From assembly GCA_009911365.1 (NCBI GenBank), contig QXXF01000017.1, forward strand, positions 1 to 64,000: a stretch of 64,000 bases of DNA, given 5' to 3'. This DNA is from Clostridiales bacterium. Its GTDB lineage: Bacteria; Bacillota; Clostridia; Peptostreptococcales; Anaerovoracaceae. The translations under genes were made by a program, and so were the position numbers. This document shows positions 25,101 to 31,721 of this stretch, piece by piece. Within the stretch, counting starts at the first letter, position 1. The number at the start of each line of letters is the position of its first letter. The notes below the pieces were generated by a model that saw only the letters and a list, made by a program, of their open reading frames with translations, was not told the origin of the DNA and ran no database searches.

Positions 25101-27902
25101 GGCCCTGCGGATATAGTAGTCCTGCTCGCATCCATCGTCTGGCAATTTGTAGTTGCCCGCGTCTTTTCCAGTGAGCTTGGTGATCGTGGCCGTGTATTTT
25201 GTCGGCTTGGTTGGAGGTGCGCCGTTCCAGCTTGGTCCTACTTCGCTTCCGCCTTCCACTACCGGAGCACAGGCATCCCCTTTCAGGACTCCTGTCAGCG
25301 CCGCAGTCACGGAAACCGGACTGCCGTTATAAATCAAATTTCTGGTGTCGCTCCACTGGACTCCGACTATTTTTCGTGTTACCCGCAAAGTCCCATGTTT
25401 CAGCCGCGGATTATAGTTTTTGGAAGACGTGCTCACTTTTCCTGAAATGTCATAATTCGCCGCGACACCCGCATAATTGATCACCTCTAAGCTTACTTGG
25501 AACAGGTCTTTGGTATCGCTTCCTACCAGCGCGTCAGGCGCCAGACTCCAAGTCAATGCTGGAAACGATTCTCCATATTCGATGGTCTTGTCATCAGCGA
25601 TGATTTCGATGGCTTTTGGCACAAAATAGGTAATCGTCACTTCCTGTGTCACTGGCTTCAACCTTTTATCCTTTGGTGTAAAGGTCAGTTTGAACCGCTT
25701 CTTTTTCTCATAGTCCTCATAGGTAGGGACATAATCCCCGTCTTCAAAGCGAAACGTCCCTTCGACAGCTTCGCTCTGACCTGACAGTCTGGCTTCATCC
25801 AGCGTCTGCCCATATGTGATTCCGATGTCTGTTGGAAACTTGACCTTTGCCGTGAAAGAATCCATGGCGAAATTCGTCTCGTAGATCAGCCTGGATGTCT
25901 GCTCGTCAATAAAATTCAGCATCACCATTCCCAGCCTGCGATTGTCAATATATCCGGCCCCATCACTTGCCTTGTCGCTATACAGCAGAGGGTTGATGTC
26001 CCTGGTAAGGCCCAGAGGAAAACCAACAGCGCAGCTGGTAAAGTTATAGATGAACGCGCCATTTGGAATCACATGCTGCGGGTCAGAGCCTGTGGTCTGC
26101 TTCATGGTCCCTGTGATATAGTCCCATTTACCTCTGGAATAGCTGTTGTACGCATCCTGCACGTAGAAGGAAACTCCGTCCTGATTATAGACTTCCATCG
26201 CATATTTCTGAGCCTGGAAATTGATGGAGCCCCAATTTTTCAAATATGGTCCAAACCAGGAAATTTCCACGCCATCAGTCTTTTTCGGATCGTATTTGGA
26301 AGTGTCAATATCAAAACCCCTCACAAACACGATTTTACCCCTGGCTTCGCCCAGAGACGGCGCGCCGCTGTCCTGCCAGCCAGTGTAAACGTACTGCTTG
26401 TTTTTCTTTATGAATTCTCCTATTGCCGTGCCCAGTCCCTGGATGCTGCCAGCATTGGGCGCCATTTTGAAAATCAAGGTTTCTGACCGATTAGTCTGGA
26501 GAAACAGCACGCTTTCATCGAAAATCTTCTGTAGTGTCAGTTCTTGGCCATTGGCGTCGTAGCATTGCCACAGTGAACTTCCATGTATGATCTTCACATC
26601 GCCTGGGGCAGCGTTATCTTTTGTGGCATTGCAGCGGATGTCAAAGCTTCGGGTTCCAACGTTCAACTGTTCCTCAAAATACAGGCTCTGGCAAGAGGTG
26701 AGAGAAAGGCTGGGCACTGCGTCCTGGACAATGGCAGCGGTTCCCGTGTCATGGGTGGCGGGGATGTTCAGCGCCGCCAGACTAGCTCCATCGGGCAGAT
26801 CTTTCATCCACGGATTGGCGCATTCGTAATGCTGGCTTCCTCTGACACCCACCTGGCTCACTGTGAACTCATCCACATTGCCTGATTTGGCCTGGATCAA
26901 AATAGTTTCGCGCTCTTTTTTAGAGTAAGTATCACCCAGGAAGACCCCGCTCCTGGCATTTTGAATCTTGTATGTCCTGTCAGAAGTTTTGACAAATCTC
27001 CAGATCTGAGAAGTATTATAATTTTGATCCTTGGACTCCTTGGACCAAAGGTTCAGCTCCGCCCCTGGCGAGCCATCTTCGCCCACCACGTCCCACACTT
27101 TATTCGTGGTGCCGTTATCATCATTGAGAGCCTCGATTTCATAGCCTTGATACTTTTCGTTCCACAAAACCCTCCATCTGCTGCTGGTGCCCAATCTGTA
27201 CAGATCCAGTCTGGTATGATTCAGCTTGGAATCGCTCACTCGGTTGATGCCCTCCAGGGTGTCTTTTTTAAAGAAATTGAAGACCCCGTTTGTCTCGTTT
27301 TTCCCGATCAGGTCATCTGCCAGTTCCTGTGTCACTGGCACCACGCATGGCGTCACGATCCATTTTTCCCGCTTAGCTTCGCTCACCTGCACCACATCGC
27401 TGCTGCTGGGATGAGCGGAATCCTTGAGCCCTGCCCACAGTTTGGTTTCTTCATTCTGAATGAAATAAGATTTGTTTCCGTACTGGTCGGTTCCCGCGTC
27501 ATAAAAGGCCCAGTGCCGGTGATGATTTTTGTTTCCCGGCAGCTCCTTATCCTCATTCTCCCAGACATGGATCTCCGCCCCCTCGTTTTTTGAATGATCT
27601 TTTACATCCACAAAACGATCCGTGCCATTGTCTTTAATAAATTTGATACCATAGAAACCGTCACAGCCGCTCACTTTATCAAAGCGAAAGACGCAATTGC
27701 TGCCGGAGGAATCGTCCATATGGATGCTGCTGCCTTTGTGTCCATCTGTGTTCCATCGATAATTGATGTTATCTGCCAAAGTGATGAACACCTTCTCAGA
27801 ACTGGCCGGCATATCCGTGACCTGGCTGTCCGCAGCATACACAGCCTCCCCGCAGCAGAAACATAAGACTGCCATAAATACAAACGCTAAGATTCTTTTC
27901 AT
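22191..27902 (-). CDS. Giant surface protein: PI-PLC X domain with MBG-like repeats
   Basis: 1903 residues. A signal peptide (1-24) is followed by a beta-trefoil/ricin-like region (about 35-350), then a phosphatidylinositol phospholipase C X domain (about 360-690) with catalytic-type His384 in PATHDTGT, Arg418 and Asp421 in TRSFDIR, and His440 in IIHGSS. From about residue 720, five rounds of small beta domains recur; each begins near a TYGQ motif, and most carry a YGE/YNQD unit and a YxGxP unit, like MBG/YDG repeats of bacterial adhesins. The C-terminus has a Gly/Lys-rich stretch, QTGD, a hydrophobic helix and a basic tail, like a cell-wall sorting signal without a canonical LPxTG. It probably cleaves PI or a glycolipid anchor while displayed on the cell. 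The AGGAGG site supports the start. Confidence 0.85.
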   Translation of the reverse strand: MKRILAFVFMAVLCFCCGEAVYAADSQVTDMPASSEKVFITLADNINYRWNTDGHKGSSIHMDDSSGSNCVFRFDKVSGCDGFYGIKFIKDNGTDRFVDVKDHSKNEGAEIHVWENEDKELPGNKNHHRHWAFYDAGTDQYGNKSYFIQNEETKLWAGLKDSAHPSSSDVVQVSEAKREKWIVTPCVVPVTQELADDLIGKNETNGVFNFFKKDTLEGINRVSDSKLNHTRLDLYRLGTSSRWRVLWNEKYQGYEIEALNDDNGTTNKVWDVVGEDGSPGAELNLWSKESKDQNYNTSQIWRFVKTSDRTYKIQNARSGVFLGDTYSKKERETILIQAKSGNVDEFTVSQVGVRGSQHYECANPWMKDLPDGASLAALNIPATHDTGTAAIVQDAVPSLSLTSCQSLYFEEQLNVGTRSFDIRCNATKDNAAPGDVKIIHGSSLWQCYDANGQELTLQKIFDESVLFLQTNRSETLIFKMAPNAGSIQGLGTAIGEFIKKNKQYVYTGWQDSGAPSLGEARGKIVFVRGFDIDTSKYDPKKTDGVEISWFGPYLKNWGSINFQAQKYAMEVYNQDGVSFYVQDAYNSYSRGKWDYITGTMKQTTGSDPQHVIPNGAFIYNFTSCAVGFPLGLTRDINPLLYSDKASDGAGYIDNRRLGMVMLNFIDEQTSRLIYETNFAMDSFTAKVKFPTDIGITYGQTLDEARLSGQSEAVEGTFRFEDGDYVPTYEDYEKKKRFKLTFTPKDKRLKPVTQEVTITYFVPKAIEIIADDKTIEYGESFPALTWSLAPDALVGSDTKDLFQVSLEVINYAGVAANYDISGKVSTSSKNYNPRLKHGTLRVTRKIVGVQWSDTRNLIYNGSPVSVTAALTGVLKGDACAPVVEGGSEVGPSWNGAPPTKPTKYTATITKLTGKDAGNYKLPDDGCEQDYYIRRAGAEDFAFPTKVTLTYGQKLSEAELAGASGDGEFHFVDDTGNIDNKILAAGSYQLQMVYRPKDSSTEHPAAEKVPVTVQKKPIVVNAKDARKTYGEATSLDFTVPENQLVGSDQKSDLKLTLTAGAGSGDEPKSNVGVYQIEKKVCGSDNYDVTVVPALLTISKKIVEIQWPGSSTYTYTGSPVNIQATVKNKLAGDTCEVKLLGAKSVNAGSYTAVAWGLTNKNYGLPIGEQALRWDYEISKAMPNVTFPTLGTITYGQALAQAKLEGENRNGIQGMFRFAQEEQMPTVAQSGTNYKMRFLPADQNNYQIAEQDVKVVVEAKKLVVNIDDKEKIYNQDTPALTWHMKESQLVGTDSVEEFQFKLTAGDGDNKKCDAGSYAITATTEKQNPNYQIQFDNGRLVVKPLTVEIKWNPVNNIKVGDPAPSANITNLVSGDDCQLTVESDGTAQASWVTGNETLEDLKIFHAKIIGLKGTKSRNYALPEDEEADGASSLSIRYLVRRAGADDYAMPQAAVLTYGQKLSDAWLVLASGDGTFSFVEREDGPEAGNQYLEAGKHDSWVKFTPTDLNKRPVFKKITVQVRPKPITAAAQDEEKVYGERTKLDWAMDESQLALADKKEDLQITLTAISAEDSSGETGDKPRSPAGAYTIELGHCGNANYRVTMVPASLWIEQRVTGVAWDDVSNLRYTGKPANVTARATDLLAGDKGNIKVFNGDQIEIGTYKALAVSISNENYRLDNSEAAVKARICSYTIGKAEPAVKFPERAVMTYGQPLGAAELQGGDKDETFVFAQPAAMLQVADSGKTYTITYTPKDLNHYLVTSKEIPVEVRPVTVSLAWSGTKTRTYDGKASNVRAVAVGLLGDDQASVTVKNGKQKKPGTHTAEATSISNGNYALPQVRTAKYTILAEAAAGGSKDGKGGKHAGAESVSGNQTQTGDTTSQTYLICLAILMLLSAGVMGALWRTRKLRK

Positions 27903-27922
27903 ACCATAACCTCCTATTTTCC

Positions 27923-27950
27923 ATTATAGAAACATTCGGAGAAAAGGCAA
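27923..27950 (-). promoter_or_regulatory. Promoter of the giant surface protein
   Basis: On the minus strand TTGCCT and TATAAT (27928-27923) stand 16 bases apart, giving a very short leader before the AGGAGG site. Confidence 0.45.
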
Positions 27951-28094
27951 GGCTTCTGATGTGAACGTTGATTTTCCGGTCAGAACGTTAAAGCCAAAGC
28001 GTTTTTAAGATTTTGCATTATGAGGGTCCTCGTAACCAAACCCTATGCTTAATGGTCCCCGCCAAGCGCACCGTCTTCTTGCTTATAACATCAT

Positions 28095-29288
28095 CTACTT
28101 CACTAGCAGCTTTTTGATGCCCTTTTCCAGCCCGTCCAAAGACAGCTCCAACATAGGAAACACTTCTCCCACTGCCTGGATGGTCTGGGAACCATAGGTC
28201 CAATCCCATTCCGATTCGTTAATGGGATTGAGCCAAATCTGCTTTTTGTAACGGCGTTTGAACTTTTTCAGCCAGTCGATGCCCAGCTCTTGGTTCCAAA
28301 GCCCAATGACAGAGTTTCCGCCCTTGCGGTACAGCTCTGATGGAGCCATGGCCGCGTCACCCACTAAAATCACTTTGTACTCACTATCTAAATTGGAAAG
28401 CACCCAGTTAGTGTCCACCCAGTCGCCCCGCTTGCACAGTGGCGTATTGTACAGGTTGTCGTAGATGCAGTTATGGAAATAATACACCTGCAGGTCTTTG
28501 AAATGATTAGATTTGCGCAGAGCCTGAAACAGCCGGTTGCATAGTCTGCTGTAAGGCAGCATGGAGCCGTCCGAGTCAATGAGCAACAGTACCTTTACCG
28601 TGTTCTTCCTTGGCTTGTCATAGACCAGCTTCAGCATCCCTGCGTTTTCGCAGGTTTCATCGATGGTTTGATCAATATCCAACTCGGTCTTCGCCCCCTC
28701 CACTCTGGAGGAATACTGGCGCAGCTTGCGGAATGCCATCTGGAACTGGCGGATGTCCAAAATGTTATCCTGCCGGAAATCTCGGAAATTCCGTTCCCCT
28801 GCGATCTGGACCGCAGATTTATGCCTGCCTTTTCCGCCCACCCGGATGCCTTGGCTGTTATAGCCGCCTCTTCCCATGGTGGAAGTGCCGCCAGTGCCGA
28901 TCCAGTAACTGCCACCGTCATGTTTTTCCTTCTGTTCTTCAATCCGTTCGTAAAACATTTGCAGCAATTCGTCCAGCTCTCGATAAAAGTCTTCTCCATC
29001 GCCTTTATCGTTGATATCCCGCTCCCGTTCATCCTCGCTAAGCCACTTCCAAAACTGCTCTGGCAGGTCTTCAGGTGTCTGGACGTTTTTGAAATACTCG
29101 GCAAAGACCGCATCGAATTTATCAAAGTCTGATTCTGTTTTTATGAGAACACTGCGGCACAAGTAATAAAACCCTGTCAAGGAAGCGTTTGCCAGCCCTT
29201 TGTCTAAGGCTTCCACTAACACCATCCACTCGTTGATGGAAATTTCAAGGCCTCTGGCCCTGAGCAGGTAAAAGAATTCTAAAAACAC
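28095..29288 (-). CDS. VWA domain protein, CoxE-like
   Basis: 397 residues. The C-terminal half carries a von Willebrand A domain whose MIDAS-like motif reads LLIDSDGSMLPYS, i.e. DxDGS rather than the common DxSGS. The N-terminal half is helical, as in CoxE-type partners of MoxR ATPases. It starts with GTG one base after the ATPase gene ends and is surely co-translated. MoxR/VWA pairs act as metal-cofactor or complex assembly machines; the client is not evident here. A molybdenum hydroxylase lies 20 kb away and CoxD/CoxE assist such an enzyme in aerobic CO oxidisers, but a link is speculative. Confidence 0.8.
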   Translation of the reverse strand: MFLEFFYLLRARGLEISINEWMVLVEALDKGLANASLTGFYYLCRSVLIKTESDFDKFDAVFAEYFKNVQTPEDLPEQFWKWLSEDERERDINDKGDGEDFYRELDELLQMFYERIEEQKEKHDGGSYWIGTGGTSTMGRGGYNSQGIRVGGKGRHKSAVQIAGERNFRDFRQDNILDIRQFQMAFRKLRQYSSRVEGAKTELDIDQTIDETCENAGMLKLVYDKPRKNTVKVLLLIDSDGSMLPYSRLCNRLFQALRKSNHFKDLQVYYFHNCIYDNLYNTPLCKRGDWVDTNWVLSNLDSEYKVILVGDAAMAPSELYRKGGNSVIGLWNQELGIDWLKKFKRRYKKQIWLNPINESEWDWTYGSQTIQAVGEVFPMLELSLDGLEKGIKKLLVK

Positions 29289-29289
29289 A

Positions 29290-30132
29290 TTACCACCTCT
29301 TCAGGGAGTATCCCTTTTCCTTGATCTCCTGCATCACATCGATATCCTGGTTCTTTTTCAGCAGAACGCCTACAAACGGGATCTCATCTTTGATTTTTTT
29401 GATGTTCACGCCGCTGATCATCAGCGCCTGGATCCAGTCCAAAAGTTCAGACGTGCTCGGTTTTTTCTGCAGCTCCTTCATGCCCCGGATCTCATAAAAG
29501 GCTTCCATGGCTTTTTCACACAGCTTTTTATCAATGTCGCCAAAGTGGACTTTGATAATTTCCTCCATCTTTTCTGCGTCCGGGAATTCGATATAGTGAA
29601 AAATGCAGCGGCGCAGGAACGCGTCTGGCAGTTCCTTCTCCGCATTGGAAGTGATGATCACGATAGGCCTATGCTTTGTCTTGATGGTTTCCTTCGTCTC
29701 GTTGATGTAAAACTCCATTTTGTCCAGCTCCCATAAAAGATCATTTGGGAACTCCAGGTCCGCTTTGTCGATTTCATCGATCAACAGCACCACCTGTTTG
29801 TCAGATGAAAAGGCTTCACCCAGCTTGCCCAGCTTGATATACTGCTTGATATCGGACACGTCGCCTTCGCCAAACTGGCTGTCGTAAAGACGCTGTACCG
29901 TATCATACACATAGAGGCCTTCTTGCGCCTTTGTCGTAGATTTGATTCCCCATATGATCAGCTCCATGTCCAGAGAGTCTGCGATGGCTTCCGCCAGCAT
30001 GGTTTTTCCCGTGCCTGGCTCCCCCTTGATCAACAACGGCTTTTCCAGTGCGATAGACACATTGACTGCGTTCATCAATTCCTGAGTTACAACATACTTG
30101 TCGCTTCCTTTAAATACGTCTAATTTTTTCAT
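29290..30132 (-). CDS. MoxR-family AAA+ ATPase
   Basis: 280 residues. Walker A is GEPGTGKT (37-44) and Walker B VVLLIDEIDKAD; the NAEKELPDAFLRRC segment carries sensor-1/arginine-finger features and a C-terminal lid follows. The family remodels protein complexes together with VWA-domain partners, and the next gene encodes one. The C-terminal DVMQEIKEKGYSLKRW tail is typical of the CoxD-like branch. Thirty-three bases upstream lies the LysO-type exporter, so all four genes may form one transcript. Confidence 0.88.
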   Translation of the reverse strand: MKKLDVFKGSDKYVVTQELMNAVNVSIALEKPLLIKGEPGTGKTMLAEAIADSLDMELIIWGIKSTTKAQEGLYVYDTVQRLYDSQFGEGDVSDIKQYIKLGKLGEAFSSDKQVVLLIDEIDKADLEFPNDLLWELDKMEFYINETKETIKTKHRPIVIITSNAEKELPDAFLRRCIFHYIEFPDAEKMEEIIKVHFGDIDKKLCEKAMEAFYEIRGMKELQKKPSTSELLDWIQALMISGVNIKKIKDEIPFVGVLLKKNQDIDVMQEIKEKGYSLKRW

Positions 30133-30165
30133 TGATTCTTATTCTCCTTCTTTATCCAACCTGGC

Positions 30166-30762
30166 TCATACGCCGGCTATCAATCCAACTGTGATGGGCA
30201 CGGCTGCGCTCAACACCACGCCTGAAATAAATGAATATACCGCCACGTCTCCCCTAGTGGCCTTTTCCACCACTGGCAGACACACATCCATAGATGCGGC
30301 CCCTGGGAGACTGATGGTTTCAATATATCCGACCTTTTTTGCGATAATAGGGATCAACAGGATCCCAAAAAGCTCTCGCATCACATTATGCATGAAAGAA
30401 ACCGCACTCACGGAAGTTGAATATTCCGCCAGCATAACAGGTGCCAAACTGTACCACCCAAACCCAGAACCCACTGCCAGCGCATCCCGCAATCCCAGGG
30501 AAGGTAGGATCAAACCCGCTGCGATCGAACCCGCATAAGTGCCGATCATAATGGCAAATGGAAATACCAGGACCCGCCAGCCTGATTTTTTGAAATGTTC
30601 TACTACCGTTCCTTCCATCCCAATATCCAAGCCTACGAAAAAAAGCAACACGCAAAGCCCCACTACAAGCAGGTTTCCCGAAATATCAATAAACCATCCA
30701 GGCAAAATAAAATAACCTGCCAGCATGCCGCATGCCACGGAAATCACGATTGCCTTAGTCAT
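30166..30762 (-). CDS. lysO: LysO-family exporter, C-terminal half as a separate protein
   Basis: 198 residues with about six hydrophobic helices. LCVLLFFVGLDIGMEG and the GSGFGWYSLAPVML and MHNVMRELFGILLIP segments are conserved features of LysO (YbjE, DUF340), the lysine exporter. In E. coli this is the second half of a single ~300-residue protein; here it is a free-standing gene overlapping the N-terminal half by eight bases. A two-subunit carrier for lysine or a related basic amino acid is likely. Confidence 0.8.
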   Translation of the reverse strand: MTKAIVISVACGMLAGYFILPGWFIDISGNLLVVGLCVLLFFVGLDIGMEGTVVEHFKKSGWRVLVFPFAIMIGTYAGSIAAGLILPSLGLRDALAVGSGFGWYSLAPVMLAEYSTSVSAVSFMHNVMRELFGILLIPIIAKKVGYIETISLPGAASMDVCLPVVEKATRGDVAVYSFISGVVLSAAVPITVGLIAGV

Positions 30763-31057
30763 CTGTCTTCATTCCCTCCTTGTTAAAACCCAGCAGCTTC
30801 CGTGCCAGAAACACCGCTCCTACGCTGCCTGCCAGAACAAAAATGGTAATCACCAAGGCCGTGATCCCAATAGAAGACAAAGATGCCACAATGCTTTTGT
30901 CCGCTCCGATCCGGCTTCCCATGATGAACACCAACAAAATGATGGCCACCAGTTGGACCTTGCCTGTCCAACTAAAATTTTTTTCTGAATTCCGCAGTTT
31001 GCTCCCTACCAGGCAGCCTACAAGCGTGATCGCCAGATACAATGCCAGAACTCCCAT
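30755..31057 (-). CDS. LysO-family exporter, N-terminal half as a separate protein
   Basis: 100 residues with three hydrophobic helices, matching the N-terminal part of LysO (GCLVGSKLRN, LVFIMGSRIGAD). The ATG at 31057 has GGAGGA ten bases upstream; a start at 31078 would overlap that site. Together with the following gene it equals one full LysO protein, so the split is probably ancestral in this lineage rather than a frameshift. Confidence 0.75.
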   Translation of the reverse strand: MGVLALYLAITLVGCLVGSKLRNSEKNFSWTGKVQLVAIILLVFIMGSRIGADKSIVASLSSIGITALVITIFVLAGSVGAVFLARKLLGFNKEGMKTDD

Positions 31058-31134
31058 AGAAATCACATCCTCCTTCAATACAGTTCACGATACTGCGGCC
31101 TTCCTCTTGAAAGCCAAATCCCTAGCTGCAATTC

Positions 31135-31208
31135 AATGAACGCTTCCTTGCGGCAACGCCGTATCAATGTCAGCGTTCATTATACCATTTCCCGCCGCTT
31201 CTTGTTAA
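31135..31208 (-). promoter_or_regulatory. lysO promoter with an inverted repeat
   Basis: Minus-strand TTAACA and TATAAT (31184-31179) are about 18 bases apart. AATGAACGCT at 31135-31144 and AGCGTTCATT at 31172-31181 form a perfect 10-bp inverted repeat with one arm at the transcription start, so a DNA operator is more likely than a riboswitch. I saw no lysine-riboswitch consensus in the leader. Confidence 0.45.
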
Positions 31209-31366
31209 GCCCTTTTCTCCTTTTCTTTTGTATACATTCGGAAATAAATGTAAAAAAGTCCATCAAAGTATACCTTTGCGAACTCCAGTGAAACACTGGT
31301 AGTTCTAGAGAAAACGCAGAATATGAAAGAAGGCACAACAAACTGTTAAAGGAGGCGCATACTCTC

Positions 31367-31489
31367 ATGGAACGAGAACAAATGCAGAAGAAAACTCCGC
31401 CAGGCAAGTCTGCCCTGTTGCCACAGCCATTGGGACAGCAGGGCGTATCTCGCAAAAAAAGCGGGCAACGTACGATGGCGAACCATTAG
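31367..31489 (+). CDS. Possible 40-residue small protein upstream of the riboswitches
   Basis: A 40-codon frame starting at an ATG with an ideal AAAGGAGG site at 31349-31356. The product is basic and hydrophilic (MEREQMQKKTPPGKSAL at the start, MANH at the end) with no hydrophobic helix. It ends just where the first c-di-GMP aptamer begins, so it could be a leader peptide or an independent small protein. It may equally be chance. Confidence 0.35.
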   Translation: MEREQMQKKTPPGKSALLPQPLGQQGVSRKKSGQRTMANH

Positions 31490-31568
31490 ACCAACTATTG
31501 GAACCGATAGGACGCAAAGCATGAGGGCTAAAGCATAAAAACACCAAGCCAGCCCAACTGCCGGATTC
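31484..31568 (+). ncRNA. c-di-GMP-I (GEMM) riboswitch aptamer 1
   Basis: The core GGACGCAAAGC at 31510-31520 is followed by GGGCTAAAGC and AAGCCAGCCC...CTGCCGG, the order of conserved blocks in the GEMM-I/c-di-GMP-I fold (GGGACGCAAAGC, tetraloop, receptor and closing strand). CTAT and ATAG before the core form the P1b-like stem. It is a slightly degenerate copy of the aptamer that follows 115 bases later. Confidence 0.8.
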
Positions 31569-31600
31569 TCCCCATCCGAATAACGCGGGAAAGAAATATG

Positions 31601-31683
31601 TTTAGCAAACCGCTGGAAACAACGGGACGCAAAGCAAGGGGGCTAAGGCGTAAAACGCGCTAAGCCAGCCCGGCTGCCGGATC
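31601..31683 (+). ncRNA. c-di-GMP-I (GEMM) riboswitch aptamer 2
   Basis: GCAAACC at 31605-31611, a GAAA loop, GGGACGCAAAGC at 31624-31635, GGGCTAAGGCG and then AAGCCAGCCCGGCTGCCGG match the c-di-GMP-I consensus closely. Downstream, CTTTGC (31684-31689) can pair with GCAAAG (31702-31707), directly before the AAAGGAAG ribosome site at 31708, suggesting translational control. Binding cyclic GMP-AMP instead is a known variant of this fold and cannot be excluded. Confidence 0.88.
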
Positions 31684-31721
31684 CTTTGCATCTGAACCAA
31701 CGCAAAGAAAGGAAGATAGCT

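Noticed and set aside
30755-30762. Frameshift splitting lysO
   Set aside because: Both halves have sensible ends and the second has its own start; two-gene LysO systems are plausible in Firmicutes.
31058-31180. Lysine riboswitch before lysO
   Set aside because: The leader is too short and lacks the conserved L-box blocks.
31180-31455. Minus-strand open frame of 91 codons upstream of lysO
   Set aside because: It overlaps the lysO promoter, has no ribosome site and an unusual composition.
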